Shown here: one piece after another, positions 51,082 to 60,213 of the stretch
Layout of the letters: every line of letters starts with the position of its first letter
Numbering within the stretch: the stretch's first letter is position 1
Assembly (NCBI GenBank): GCA_038211615.1
Contig: JBBQVL010000010.1
Coordinates: 14,962 to 78,961, forward strand
Direction of reading: 5' to 3'
Length of the DNA stretch: 64,000 nucleotides
Source of the DNA: DASWJZ01 sp038211615
GTDB lineage: Bacteria > Pseudomonadota > Alphaproteobacteria > Rhizobiales > Afifellaceae
Made by a program: the position numbers and the translations under genes
Notes under the pieces: generated by a model
Told to the model about the DNA's origin: nothing
What the model saw: the letters and a program-made list of their open reading frames with translations, nothing else
Databases searched by the model: none

Positions 51082-52560
51082 TCAACCCGGTGGGTCGGCC
51101 AGTCTTGCGTCGAGGATGTCCGCCTGCCGGAGCGCGAGCTGCACGATGGTGAAGGTCGGGTTGGCGTGGCCGGAGGTCGAGAAGACGCTGCTGCCGCCCA
51201 TGTAGAGATTGTCGAGGCCATGGACCTTGGCCTTCGCGTCCACGACGCCCTTCGCGGGATCGTCGCTCATGCGCGTCGTCCCCATGTGGTGGTTGCCGCC
51301 CCAGAGCTCGTCGGCGGTCGGCAGGCGATCGCCGAGGAGCCAGTCGGCGATCTTCATGCGGCCGGCATCGTGCTCGGCGAGATGTCGCGCCACCTCTGCC
51401 GCCCCGGTCTTCAGCGTATGGAGATCCATCTCCGAAAGCCGCCAGGCAAGCTTCGCCTTCCGCAGGCCGAACCGGTCGCGCTCGGGCATCAGGCTGACCC
51501 GGTTCTCCGGGTTGAGGGATTGTTCGCAGGCGATGAAGACGTCGCCGACATGCGCGGGGCACGGCGTATCCCCGCCCCGCATCTCGGTCGCGAGGAGCGT
51601 GTCAAAATTGACGGCGCAGTCCGGCTGCGGCGCAAGCGCGCCGGTAAAATCGGGAGCGTTCCACTGGTCGAAGTCCCCGATCCGCACGCCGAAATTCAAG
51701 ATTCTGCGGGCGCGTATCTCCTCCGGCGTAGGCGAGTATACGAGCATCCAGGTCAGCGGCTTCCGCATCACCGCCCTCCCCACCGGCGCATGCGGATGCT
51801 CAAGAAAGTAGCGGCCGACGAGGTCGTGCCCGTTCCCCAGGCCGCCCGTGACCTGGCTGTCGGCGTTCAGCAGCGCGCGCGCATTCTCGATCCCGCCGAG
51901 GCAAAGGACGAAGTGGCGGGCTCTCACGCTGAACGGCTCGGGACGCTGGTAGGAGCGGAACACTGCCTCCGTGATCGTCTGCCCGCTTTGGCTGAGGCGA
52001 AGATCGACGAGGTTGGCGTTCACATGGGCGCGGATCGTCCGCGAAGCGTCGAGTTCGGCACGGAATTTCTCTCCGAAGCGCGTGACCGGGCGGCTGAACC
52101 GGAAGAGGCGCGGGACAAGATCGCCGGCGGCGTCAGGCATGGCATCGGGCGGCTGCCGGTCCGGCGGGAGATCGAGGATCGCACCGGCTTCCGCCGCGTA
52201 AGGATCGAGATCCGTCCTCGCGATGGGCCAGCCGCTCAACGGATGATGCGGCTTCGGCTCGAAATCATACGGGTCGAGCGGCCGCGTCCAGCCACCCCAA
52301 TGGTTGGAGCTGCCGCCGAAGAACCGCAACCGCGTCGCGTCGAGCGGATAGTAGGGCTGACCCTCGGTCGCGCCTTTGTAAAGCTCCTGCGATTCCGCCT
52401 TGAGCTCCAGTCCGCCAGCCTCGAAGAGCCCGACCGACCAGCCGCGGGCGCCGAGACGGCGCGCGAGTGTCACGCCGGCCGGACCCGACCCGACGACGCA
52501 TACATCGAAGATCCGGTCCCGGAACCAGTCGTCGGCACGCGCCTCCGCGTCGAGGATCAT
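51082..52560 (-). CDS. GMC-family oxidoreductase
   Basis: The 492-residue flavoenzyme has the FAD site VCVVGSGPAGVTLARRLGAR near residue 20, FFGGSSNHWGGWTRPL and the C-terminal active-site region GGNHHMGTTRMSDDP followed by GHANPTFTIVQLAL, with the conserved His and Asn. GMC enzymes oxidise sugars or alcohols. It resembles gluconate/sorbitol-type dehydrogenase subunits that lack their own signal peptide. It overlaps the small Tat protein gene by ATGA, and that protein may be exported with it. Confidence 0.88.
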   Translation of the reverse strand: MILDAEARADDWFRDRIFDVCVVGSGPAGVTLARRLGARGWSVGLFEAGGLELKAESQELYKGATEGQPYYPLDATRLRFFGGSSNHWGGWTRPLDPYDFEPKPHHPLSGWPIARTDLDPYAAEAGAILDLPPDRQPPDAMPDAAGDLVPRLFRFSRPVTRFGEKFRAELDASRTIRAHVNANLVDLRLSQSGQTITEAVFRSYQRPEPFSVRARHFVLCLGGIENARALLNADSQVTGGLGNGHDLVGRYFLEHPHAPVGRAVMRKPLTWMLVYSPTPEEIRARRILNFGVRIGDFDQWNAPDFTGALAPQPDCAVNFDTLLATEMRGGDTPCPAHVGDVFIACEQSLNPENRVSLMPERDRFGLRKAKLAWRLSEMDLHTLKTGAAEVARHLAEHDAGRMKIADWLLGDRLPTADELWGGNHHMGTTRMSDDPAKGVVDAKAKVHGLDNLYMGGSSVFSTSGHANPTFTIVQLALRQADILDARLADPPG

Positions 52561-52772
52561 GCGAGCGCGACGCGCTTCAGATCGCCGGCGCGCAGCACCC
52601 AGCCTTCACGCATGACGAGGTCGCGTCCCGCCTCCCGCTCGCCGGCTTCGCGAGCGACCAGGCTCGAAAGCAGAGGGACCGCGGCGACGAATCCCAGAAG
52701 CGAGCGGCGCGAGATTTGCAAAGCAGAACCTCGGGCTCCGCGGTCGGGCATTTCCGGCTTGTGAGGCGCCAT
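52557..52772 (-). CDS. Small twin-arginine signal protein coupled to the GMC oxidoreductase
   Basis: This 71-residue product carries a Tat signal, ISRRSLLGFVAAVPLLSSLV, and about 25 charged residues after it. Starts upstream are in frame, but ATG 52772 places the twin Arg near residue 23 as usual. Its stop overlaps the oxidoreductase start (ATGA). By analogy with three-subunit sugar dehydrogenases, where a small Tat subunit carries the flavoprotein to the periplasm, it may be a minimal escort. It is much shorter than the usual gamma subunit. Confidence 0.65.
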   Translation of the reverse strand: MAPHKPEMPDRGARGSALQISRRSLLGFVAAVPLLSSLVAREAGEREAGRDLVMREGWVLRAGDLKRVALA

Positions 52773-53036
52773 CGTGCTCGGAGGGATAGCGTGGAGAATG
52801 GTACGGAAAATTCTCATTGCACTGCAAAATACGGGAAGCTGTCCTGCACACAACGCAGAGCCCCGCGGTTGGATGCGGCCTTAGGTCGCGACCCGTTGCG
52901 CGGCCGGCGGGAAGCGCGGCCTTACAGGGAACAAAATGCTGCCTTCGCAGTTGCGACGGCTGCGGCGTGAGTAATTTGCGGCAGTGCAAACAGCGGGGGG
53001 CGGTCAGCCCGTCCTGCGCGTGAGTGAGCGACTCGA

Positions 53037-54617
53037 TTGAGTAGACAGGCTGAATGCGGCGGTCTGACGCGGCGCCAGGTCATGGCTGCTGCGGCGTTGG
53101 GCGTTGTCGCGCTTTATCTTCCCGAGAGCGCGCTTGCTGCCGATGACGAAGTTGCGGCTGCCATCGCCAAGATCACGGCCGAAGGCCCGTTCAGCAGGGC
53201 GACGGTCGTCGAAATCGCAAGGACCCTCGCGAAGGCGGACTTTGTTCCGCCGCCGAGCTACCTGCCTGATCCGATCAAGAACCTGACGTACGAGCAGTAC
53301 CGGGACATCCGCTCCGACCGGGACAAGAGCATCTGGGCGGACGAGAAGCTTCCGTTCCGCATGCAACTTTTCCATCGCGGCTTCTACTACAAGGAAGACA
53401 TTCCGATCGCGGTCGTGAGCGATCAGACTTCGCATCACCTCGCCTATTCGCCTGCGCTGTTCGATTTTGGGAAGCTCGTCCCGCAGCCGATGCCGACGGA
53501 TGACATCGGCTTCGCTGGACTTCGCCTGCTCGGCAGGATCAACAGCCCCGACGTCTTCGATGAAGTCGCGGTGTTCCTTGGCGCCAGTTATTTCCGCTCG
53601 CTCGGAGAGGGACAGGTCTACGGGTTGTCGGCGCGCGGACTGGCGCTGAAGACCGCGGACTCGGAAGGCGAGGAATTTCCGCTCTTCCGGGCGTTCTGGG
53701 TCGAGAAACCGATGCCCGACGCCGAGACGGTCGTCGTCCACGCGCTGCTCGACAGCGCCAGTGTGTCGGGCGCCTACAGGTTCTCCATCCGGCCGGATCA
53801 GTCGACGGTCATCGATGTCGAGGTGACGCTCTTCCCGCGCGTCGACCTCGCCAAGCTCGGTCTCGCACCGGCCTCCTCGATGTTCTTCTTCGGGCCGAAC
53901 GACCGCAAGAACGTCGACGACTACCGTCCGGAGGTACACGATTCAGACGGCCTTCTGATGGTCAACGGACGCGGCGAGCGGATCTGGCGGCCGATCTCCA
54001 ACCCGGTGAAATTGCAGATCAGCGCGTTTGAGGATGCGGCGCCGCGCGGCTTCGGTCTGACGCAGCGCGACCGGGATCCGGCCACTTTCCAGGACTTCGA
54101 GGCGAGCTACGAAAAGCGACCCACGCTTTGGATCGAACCGGTGGGCGACTGGGGCCAGGGCAGCGTGACGCTGATCGAAATCCCGAGCAATTCGGAGATC
54201 AACGATAATATAGTCGCCTATTGGCAGCCGCAGGATGTCATCAAGGCCGGGTCGGAGTTCTCCTTCGCCTACCGGCAATTCTGGGGCAACGCGCCCGCGC
54301 CGCCGCCGGGCTCTGCCATCGTCGTGGCGACGCGGGTGGGTCGCGCGACGCTTGAAGACGATTCGCCGATCCGCCGTTTCGTGATCGACTACCTGCTCCC
54401 GCCCGCGGCGACCGCCGACGCCGGCGATCCCACGGTCACCGTAACGTCGAATACGGGCGTGGTCAGCGAAACCACCATGCAGCCCAATCCGCTGACGAAA
54501 GGATGGCGGCTTTCCTTCAAGCTCGATCCGCAGGATGCCGACCTCGTGGAACTGCGGGCTGTCGTGAGCATTGTCGGCGTGCCTGCCGAAACCTGGCTTT
54601 ATCGATGGACAGCCTGA
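53037..54617 (+). CDS. opgG: Periplasmic glucan biosynthesis protein OpgG/MdoG-like
   Basis: The 526-residue protein has a Tat-like signal (LTRRQVMAAAALGVVALYLP) and the MdoG domain: RDIRSDRDKSIWADEKLPFR, the block FQLFHRGFYYKEDI-like, FLGASYFRSLGEGQVYGLSA, GNWGQGSV-like GDWGQGSVTLIEIPS and DNIVAYWQP. These proteins shape the osmoregulated periplasmic glucan backbone. The only in-frame start after an upstream stop is TTG 53037, so expression may be low. The opgH gene overlaps its end by 13 bases. Confidence 0.9.
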   Translation: MSRQAECGGLTRRQVMAAAALGVVALYLPESALAADDEVAAAIAKITAEGPFSRATVVEIARTLAKADFVPPPSYLPDPIKNLTYEQYRDIRSDRDKSIWADEKLPFRMQLFHRGFYYKEDIPIAVVSDQTSHHLAYSPALFDFGKLVPQPMPTDDIGFAGLRLLGRINSPDVFDEVAVFLGASYFRSLGEGQVYGLSARGLALKTADSEGEEFPLFRAFWVEKPMPDAETVVVHALLDSASVSGAYRFSIRPDQSTVIDVEVTLFPRVDLAKLGLAPASSMFFFGPNDRKNVDDYRPEVHDSDGLLMVNGRGERIWRPISNPVKLQISAFEDAAPRGFGLTQRDRDPATFQDFEASYEKRPTLWIEPVGDWGQGSVTLIEIPSNSEINDNIVAYWQPQDVIKAGSEFSFAYRQFWGNAPAPPPGSAIVVATRVGRATLEDDSPIRRFVIDYLLPPAATADAGDPTVTVTSNTGVVSETTMQPNPLTKGWRLSFKLDPQDADLVELRAVVSIVGVPAETWLYRWTA

Positions 54618-56836
54618 TCCATAACCGAGCCGGCGGGAGTTCCGAGGGGGCGCATGTGCGCATGCCGGCCCCCGGCATGCCGAAGCAGGCGCGCGTCCCG
54701 ATGCCTCCGCAGTCGCTGCGCGGCTTCGATCCGGCAACGCAACGGGCCTTCGTCGATCCGGCGCGCTCCAATTCGCGCCTCTGGCCGCGCGTTGTGGTGC
54801 TCGGCGGGTCGGTTCTGATAACCGCCGCCGCGGTCTCCGAAATGACCCGTTCGCTGGCGCTCGGGGGGCTGACCCTCATCGAGCTGCTCATCGTCGTTCT
54901 CTTCGCGCTGAATATCGGCTGGATTGCGCTGACCTTCATGAACGCGGCGGCCGGCGCTGTCATCATCGCCCGCCGGCGTGGCGAGATCCGCTCGAACGTG
55001 CCCCTCAAGGGCCGCACCGCCGTCCTCATGCCCACCTACAACGAGAACCCCGAACGGGTGTTCTCCGGCCTGGAGGCGATGGCTTACGGGGTCCGGGCGC
55101 TCGGCGAGAACCACTCCTTCGACTGGTTTGTGCTGAGCGACACTACCAGGCCGGAAAGCGCGCTGGCCGAGGAAGCGGCGCTCGTCGAGATGCGCGCGCG
55201 GCTCGGCAACAGCATTCAACTCTATTATCGGCGCCGGCACCGTAACGTTGCACGAAAGGCCGGCAACATCGCCGACTTCTGCAAGCGGTGGGGCGGCGCC
55301 TACGATTATCTGCTGGTGCTCGATGCCGACAGTCTGCTGGAGCCGGACGCCATCATCGAGCTTGCGCGTCGCATGGAGGCCGACCCCGACGCCGGGCTTA
55401 TCCAGACTGTGCCGCGGCTGATCCACGGACGGACGGCCTTCGCCCGGTTGCAGCAGTTTGCAGGCCGGGTCTACGGCCCGGTCATCGCCACCGGCCTCGC
55501 CTGGTGGACGGGTTCGGAGGGGAACTACTGGGGGCACAATGCCATCATCCGGCGGCGCGCCTTCACCGAATCCGCCGGCCTTCCCGATCTTCCCGGCCGT
55601 CCGCCCTTCGGCGGCCACATCCTCAGCCACGATTTCATCGAGGCGGCGCTCATCCGGCGCGCCGGCTGGACGGTCAGGATCGCTTCCGACATCGCCGGTT
55701 CCTATGAGGAATCGCCGCCCTCGATCGTCGATTTCGCAGCGCGTGACCGCCGCTGGTGCCAGGGCAACCTCCAGCACGGACGGATCATCGGGGCACGCGG
55801 CCTGAACTGGGTCAGCCGCTTCCACCTCGTGTCCGGCATCTTTTCCTACGCCGCTTCGCCGCTCTGGCTGCTGCTCATGCTCGCCGGCCTGGCGCTTGCC
55901 GTCCAGGCGACCTTCATGCCGCCGGACTATTTCGAGGACCCGTACCAGCTTTTCCCGACCTGGCCGCGGATCGATTCCGCGCTGCAGGTCGAGCTTCTGG
56001 TTCTGACCGTCGTGCTGCTCCTCGGCCCGAAGATCTTCGGCCTTATCATCGCGCTTTCCAATCGCGACGAGCGCCGCAAGGTCGGCGGCGGCATTCGGCT
56101 TCTCATGAGCTTCTTCGTCGAGCTCATCATCTCGGCGCTGCTCGCGCCGATCATGATGCTCATCCAGTCCGGCGTGATCGTCGCCATCGTGAGCGGTGGG
56201 GATGCCGGCTGGAAGCCGCAGCGGCGTGACGACGGAGGCTTTCATCTGGGTGAGGCGTTCGCGGCCCATCGTTGGCATGTCGCCGCAGGGCTGGTGCTTG
56301 CTGTCGGGGCGTGGCTCGTTTCGCCCTCGATGTTCGTCTGGCTCGGGCCGGCGATCATCAGCCTTGTCCCCTCGCCGCTGATCTCGGCGCTCACGGCTTC
56401 GCCCGACTTCGGCAGGAGCCTCCGGCGTGCCGGTCTCCTCATCACGCCGGAGGAACGCGTCCGCCCGGCGATCGGCCGGGTGACATCGACCCGCAGGTCG
56501 CAGCATCGCTCCACGATGTCGTCGCTCCCCGACATGCGGAGCATCGTCGCCGAGGATTGGCGGCGGCGGGTGCACATGGCGCTTGTCGACGGCGTGGAGG
56601 ACGAGGCCTCGGGCGATGTAGATCCGGTGGAGGCGGTGGCGGAAGCCAAGATCAGCCGGGCGCGCAATCTCGACGAGGCGCTGACCAGGCTGCGCCCCGA
56701 CGAGCGGGCAATCACGCTGGCGCGGCCGCTGCTCTTCTCACGCCTCTGCGGCCTGCCGCAGGGCGACCTCCCTCCTCCGGCCCCCCCGGCAGGCGTGCAG
56801 CCCGAGATCGAGATGGAGCCGAAGCGCGCCGCCTAG
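54605..56836 (+). CDS. opgH: Glucan glucosyltransferase OpgH/MdoH-like
   Basis: The 743-residue membrane enzyme contains a family 2-type glycosyltransferase core: AVLMPTYNENPERVFSGLEA, DWFVLSDTTRP, LVLDADSLLEPDAI and RDRRWCQGNLQHGR (the Q/R-x-x-R-W type acceptor motif). Several hydrophobic helices lie at both ends (VVVLGGSVLITAAAVSEM; FHLVSGIFSYAASPLWLLLM). It polymerises glucose from UDP-glucose and passes the chain to the periplasm. It overlaps opgG by 13 bases, so the two are co-translated. Confidence 0.93.
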   Translation: MDSLIHNRAGGSSEGAHVRMPAPGMPKQARVPMPPQSLRGFDPATQRAFVDPARSNSRLWPRVVVLGGSVLITAAAVSEMTRSLALGGLTLIELLIVVLFALNIGWIALTFMNAAAGAVIIARRRGEIRSNVPLKGRTAVLMPTYNENPERVFSGLEAMAYGVRALGENHSFDWFVLSDTTRPESALAEEAALVEMRARLGNSIQLYYRRRHRNVARKAGNIADFCKRWGGAYDYLLVLDADSLLEPDAIIELARRMEADPDAGLIQTVPRLIHGRTAFARLQQFAGRVYGPVIATGLAWWTGSEGNYWGHNAIIRRRAFTESAGLPDLPGRPPFGGHILSHDFIEAALIRRAGWTVRIASDIAGSYEESPPSIVDFAARDRRWCQGNLQHGRIIGARGLNWVSRFHLVSGIFSYAASPLWLLLMLAGLALAVQATFMPPDYFEDPYQLFPTWPRIDSALQVELLVLTVVLLLGPKIFGLIIALSNRDERRKVGGGIRLLMSFFVELIISALLAPIMMLIQSGVIVAIVSGGDAGWKPQRRDDGGFHLGEAFAAHRWHVAAGLVLAVGAWLVSPSMFVWLGPAIISLVPSPLISALTASPDFGRSLRRAGLLITPEERVRPAIGRVTSTRRSQHRSTMSSLPDMRSIVAEDWRRRVHMALVDGVEDEASGDVDPVEAVAEAKISRARNLDEALTRLRPDERAITLARPLLFSRLCGLPQGDLPPPAPPAGVQPEIEMEPKRAA

Positions 56837-57055
56837 CGCGGCCGTCCGAGCACCGCGCGCCAGGCGTCCGGTCCCTCCCGACGCCGCGCCCGTGCCGCCG
56901 CGGCTCTCTCCCCCGAGACGAGGAACCGACGAGCATCCCGTTCCAGACAATTTCGGCTGATGACATCGTGAATCGCAATTCGCCGCTGAAGGGGCAATGC
57001 GATGCGGCGCGCGACCGAAATTCAGTCCCCTCTCCGCGATGTGGAGCGAGAGGCT

Positions 57056-57131
<76 letters not shown>

Positions 57132-57223
57132 GTCGAAGGCCGGTTTTATAGGGATGCGGCCGGCGCTGCGCAAGGCGTCGGGCGGGTCTTTCGCGATTGC
57201 GGGTTTTTCACGGGAGCTGGGCG

Positions 57224-58690
57224 GTGGCGGCGGCAGGAATTCTCTCTTCGCGCATCGGCGGAAAAGACCGCGCCCCGACGGACGGCGTGCGGTTCGACGA
57301 TGTCAATCCGGCGACCGGCGAGGCGATCTGCAGCGTCGCGGCGGCTGACGTAGAGCTCGTCGACGAGGCCGTCGCGGCGGCCAGGGCCGCGCAGCTTCAG
57401 TGGATGGCGTTTTCCGGGGCGGAGCGCGGGCGCGTGCTCGGGCGCGTTGCGGCGATCCTGCGGGAACGCAAGCAGGAGCTGGCGCGGCTCGAGGTGCTCG
57501 ACACTGGCAAGCCGATCCAGGAGGCGCCGGAGGCCGACATCGGCTCGGCCGCCGACTGCTTCGAGTTCTTCGCCGGGCTGACGCAAATCCTGCACGGCGA
57601 GCACATGCCGTTCGGCGACAATGCCTTCGCCTATACGCGGCGCGAACCGCTCGGGGTGTGCGCCGGGATCGGCGCCTGGAACTATCCGATCCAGATCGCG
57701 AGCTGGAAGACGGCGCCGGCACTCGCCGCCGGCAACGCCATGATCTTCAAGCCGAGCGAGCTCACCCCGGTCACGGCAGTGGAGCTGGGGAAGATCGTCG
57801 AGGAAGCGGGGGCCCCGGCCGGGCTCTTCAACGTCGTGCTCGGCAAGGGCGATATCGGCGCCGCGCTCGCCACTCATCCCGGGATCGCGAAGATCTCGCT
57901 GACCGGCTCGGTCCCGACGGGCAAACGCGTGATGGCCGCCGCCGCCGGAACCCTGAAGCATGTGACCATGGAGCTCGGGGGGAAATCGGCGCTCATCGTC
58001 TTCGCCGACGCCGACCTCGACGACGCCGTCGCGGCCGCGCTCCTTGGAAATTTCTATACGCAGGGCGAAATCTGCTCGAACGGCACGCGCGTGTTCGTCG
58101 AAGAGCCGGTCCGCATGGCGTTCCTGGAAAAGCTCGTGGCGCGGACGAAGAAGATCCGGGTTGGCGACCCGCTCGACCCCGAGACGCAGATGGGGCCGCT
58201 CATCTCGCCGGAGCATCTGGAAAAGGTGCTCGGCTATGTGGCGCGCGGCGAGGCGGAGGGCGCGAAGCTCCTCTGCGGCGGGCGGCGGCTTACGCAGGGC
58301 GCGCTGGCGCGCGGCAATTTCATGAGCCCAGCGGTGTTCGATGCCTGCCGCGACGGCATGGCGATCGTCGAGGAAGAGGTGTTCGGGCCGCTCCTCAGCG
58401 TGCTCTCCTTCAACGACGAGGCGGAAGTGCTGGCGCGCGCCAACGACACGCAATTCGGCCTCGCCGCCGGCCTGATGACACGCGACCTGTCGCGCGCCCA
58501 TCGCGTGGCGGCGAAGCTCGAAGCCGGGATCGTGTGGATCAACAGCTACAATCTGACGCCGGTCGCGATGCCGTTCGGCGGATCGAAGCAATCCGGGATC
58601 GGCCGCGAGAACGGGCTGGCGGTGCTCGATTTCTACAGCGAGCGGAAGAGCGTCTACGTCAACCTCGGGCGGGTGGAAGCGCCCTACTGA
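57224..58690 (+). CDS. betB: Betaine aldehyde dehydrogenase
   Basis: The 488-residue enzyme has NAD-dependent aldehyde dehydrogenase landmarks: GIGAWNYPIQIASWKTAPAL, the catalytic Glu in TMELGGKSALIVF and the catalytic Cys in TQGEICSNGTRVFVEE. LEVLDTGKPIQEA and the C-terminal SERKSVYVNLG are typical of BetB. GTG 57224 has GGGAG seven bases upstream; an in-frame TTG at 57197 is less likely. It oxidises betaine aldehyde to glycine betaine, an osmoprotectant. The choline dehydrogenase gene usually found next to it is not in the window. Confidence 0.9.
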   Translation: MAAAGILSSRIGGKDRAPTDGVRFDDVNPATGEAICSVAAADVELVDEAVAAARAAQLQWMAFSGAERGRVLGRVAAILRERKQELARLEVLDTGKPIQEAPEADIGSAADCFEFFAGLTQILHGEHMPFGDNAFAYTRREPLGVCAGIGAWNYPIQIASWKTAPALAAGNAMIFKPSELTPVTAVELGKIVEEAGAPAGLFNVVLGKGDIGAALATHPGIAKISLTGSVPTGKRVMAAAAGTLKHVTMELGGKSALIVFADADLDDAVAAALLGNFYTQGEICSNGTRVFVEEPVRMAFLEKLVARTKKIRVGDPLDPETQMGPLISPEHLEKVLGYVARGEAEGAKLLCGGRRLTQGALARGNFMSPAVFDACRDGMAIVEEEVFGPLLSVLSFNDEAEVLARANDTQFGLAAGLMTRDLSRAHRVAAKLEAGIVWINSYNLTPVAMPFGGSKQSGIGRENGLAVLDFYSERKSVYVNLGRVEAPY

Positions 58691-58727
58691 TCGCGGCTCT
58701 CAACGGACGCGTTTTCGGAGGCAGTCG

Positions 58728-59609
58728 ATGGATCTGAACCTCGCGCAGGCACCGACACAGCTCGGCGTCTTTGCATCGATGGCGTGGGCGTGGAGCCTAG
58801 AGTTCCTGCCGCGCTTCGGGGTCGCGGTCCTGATCCTCATCGTCGGCTTCACGGCCGCGGGATGGATCTCGCGACTGGTGCGGGTCGCGATCGAGCGGAG
58901 CCGCCACATCGATTCGATGCTCGAGCCGATCGCCGCTACGGCGGTGCGCTACGCCATTCTGATCGTCGTCGTGGTCGCCGCCCTCGGCCAACTCGGCGTA
59001 CAGACGACGTCCCTCCTAACCGTCCTCGGGGCGGCTGGCCTCGCCATCGGCCTGGCGCTGCAGGGCACGCTCTCCAACATCGCTGCGGGTATCATGCTTC
59101 TTTACCTGCGGCCGTTTCGCGCCGGGGAATATATCGAGACCGACAGCGTCGCCGGTATCGTCAGGACTGTCGGGCTTTTCGTGACGGAGCTAGATACGTT
59201 TGACGGTCTATACGTGTTTGCGCCGAACTCGGAACTCTGGAACAGGACGCTTAAGAACCACAGCCGCAATCCGCGGCGGATGATGTCGATACCGATCGGC
59301 ATCAGCTACGACGCCGACCCCGAGGAAGCACGACGGCTCCTGCTGGCTCTCGCCGCTGACGACCCACGCATACTGAAGGACCCGGCTCCAATCGTCTTCG
59401 TCGACAAGTACGGTGATAATTCCGTCGACCTTCTGTTCCGTGCCTGGGCCCCCACCCCTGTCTTCTGGGACGCGCAGCGCGCGGCGATCGAGGAGGCGAA
59501 GCGGCGACTGGAGGCCGCGGGAATCGAGATCCCCTTCCCGCAGCGCATCGTTCACGTTGTCGGCGCGCCGGCTGAAAAGGGACCCGCCTTGCCGGATCGT
59601 GGCCCCTAG
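58728..59609 (+). CDS. MscS-family mechanosensitive channel
   Basis: The 293-residue protein has three N-terminal membrane helices (FGVAVLILIVGFTAAGWISR, YAILIVVVVAALGQLGV and the pore helix LGAAGLAIGLALQGTLSNIA). The MscS beta domain follows (LRPFRAGEYIETDSVAGIVR, FAPNSELWNRTLKNHSRNPR). GGAGG lies seven bases before ATG 58728. It releases solutes under osmotic downshock, in keeping with the betaine gene 37 bases upstream and the nearby periplasmic glucan genes. Confidence 0.95.
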   Translation: MDLNLAQAPTQLGVFASMAWAWSLEFLPRFGVAVLILIVGFTAAGWISRLVRVAIERSRHIDSMLEPIAATAVRYAILIVVVVAALGQLGVQTTSLLTVLGAAGLAIGLALQGTLSNIAAGIMLLYLRPFRAGEYIETDSVAGIVRTVGLFVTELDTFDGLYVFAPNSELWNRTLKNHSRNPRRMMSIPIGISYDADPEEARRLLLALAADDPRILKDPAPIVFVDKYGDNSVDLLFRAWAPTPVFWDAQRAAIEEAKRRLEAAGIEIPFPQRIVHVVGAPAEKGPALPDRGP

Positions 59610-59626
59610 GCGCTTGCGAGGCGAAA

Positions 59627-59650
59627 GGGCGGCGCTCGCTCGCGCCGCCC
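59627..59650 (-). terminator. Hairpin terminator after the small secreted protein
   Basis: GGGCGGCGC-TCGCTC-GCGCCGCCC is a perfect nine-pair stem between convergent genes. On the minus strand it is followed by TTTCGCC and on the plus strand by AAAAAGG, so it suits the minus-strand gene better. The T-run is short, so the efficiency is uncertain. Confidence 0.5.
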
Positions 59651-59670
59651 AAAAAGGAAAGGCGCGCGAA

Positions 59671-60060
59671 CTACATCGCGCCTGCCATGAGGACGTGCCA
59701 AGCGCCGTCCCCCTTGCCGTCGCCCATCATGTCGCCGGCCTTCTTGTCCTGTACGAAGAGATAGAGCGGCTTGCCTTTGTAGGCCCACTGCTTGGTTCCG
59801 TCGGTGCGATCGATGACCGTCCAGTCACCTTCCGCCATGGCGTCTCCCATTGCGGCGAAGGGCGGCCAGTTGGTGGCGCATTTGTCGTAGCAATTGGACT
59901 TGCCCATCTCGTCCTTGTCGTAGGTGTAGAGCGTCATGTCCTTCGAGTCGGTGTAGATCTTGCCCATGCTGGAATCCATTTCCATCGCCGGCTCGGCGGC
60001 GAAGGAAAGGCTGGCGGAGAAGGCGAGAATTGCGGCCGAAAGACCAATTGCGATGCGCAT
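59671..60060 (-). CDS. Secreted protein of the COG4315 / Yx(FWY)xxD repeat type
   Basis: The 129-residue product has a Sec signal peptide (IAIGLSAAILAFSASLSFAA) and AGGAGG before ATG 60060. The mature part carries the repeat motif MTLYTYDKDEMGKSNCYDKC and KQWAYKGKPLYLFVQDKKAG, typical of the secreted repeat family of unknown function (COG4315). Two Cys in NCYDKCATNWPP may form a disulfide. Such proteins are periplasmic or cell-surface; their role is not known. Confidence 0.88.
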   Translation of the reverse strand: MRIAIGLSAAILAFSASLSFAAEPAMEMDSSMGKIYTDSKDMTLYTYDKDEMGKSNCYDKCATNWPPFAAMGDAMAEGDWTVIDRTDGTKQWAYKGKPLYLFVQDKKAGDMMGDGKGDGAWHVLMAGAM

Positions 60061-60213
60061 AGGAATCCTCCTGAGACGACCTGAAAACGTCCGCCCGCTG
60101 CCGCGCGGTTTCGCGGCCGGGCCGGCGCGATCCTTGACCGAAGGACGCCTCGCAGGCGAATCACGCGCGCTGACAAATACGTCACCGGCGCGTGGAAGGA
60201 CGCGGGCAACCGG

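Noticed and set aside
53004..53939. Minus-strand 311-codon frame opposite opgG
   Set aside because: The plus strand encodes an unmistakable MdoG domain; the antisense product has no recognisable motif.
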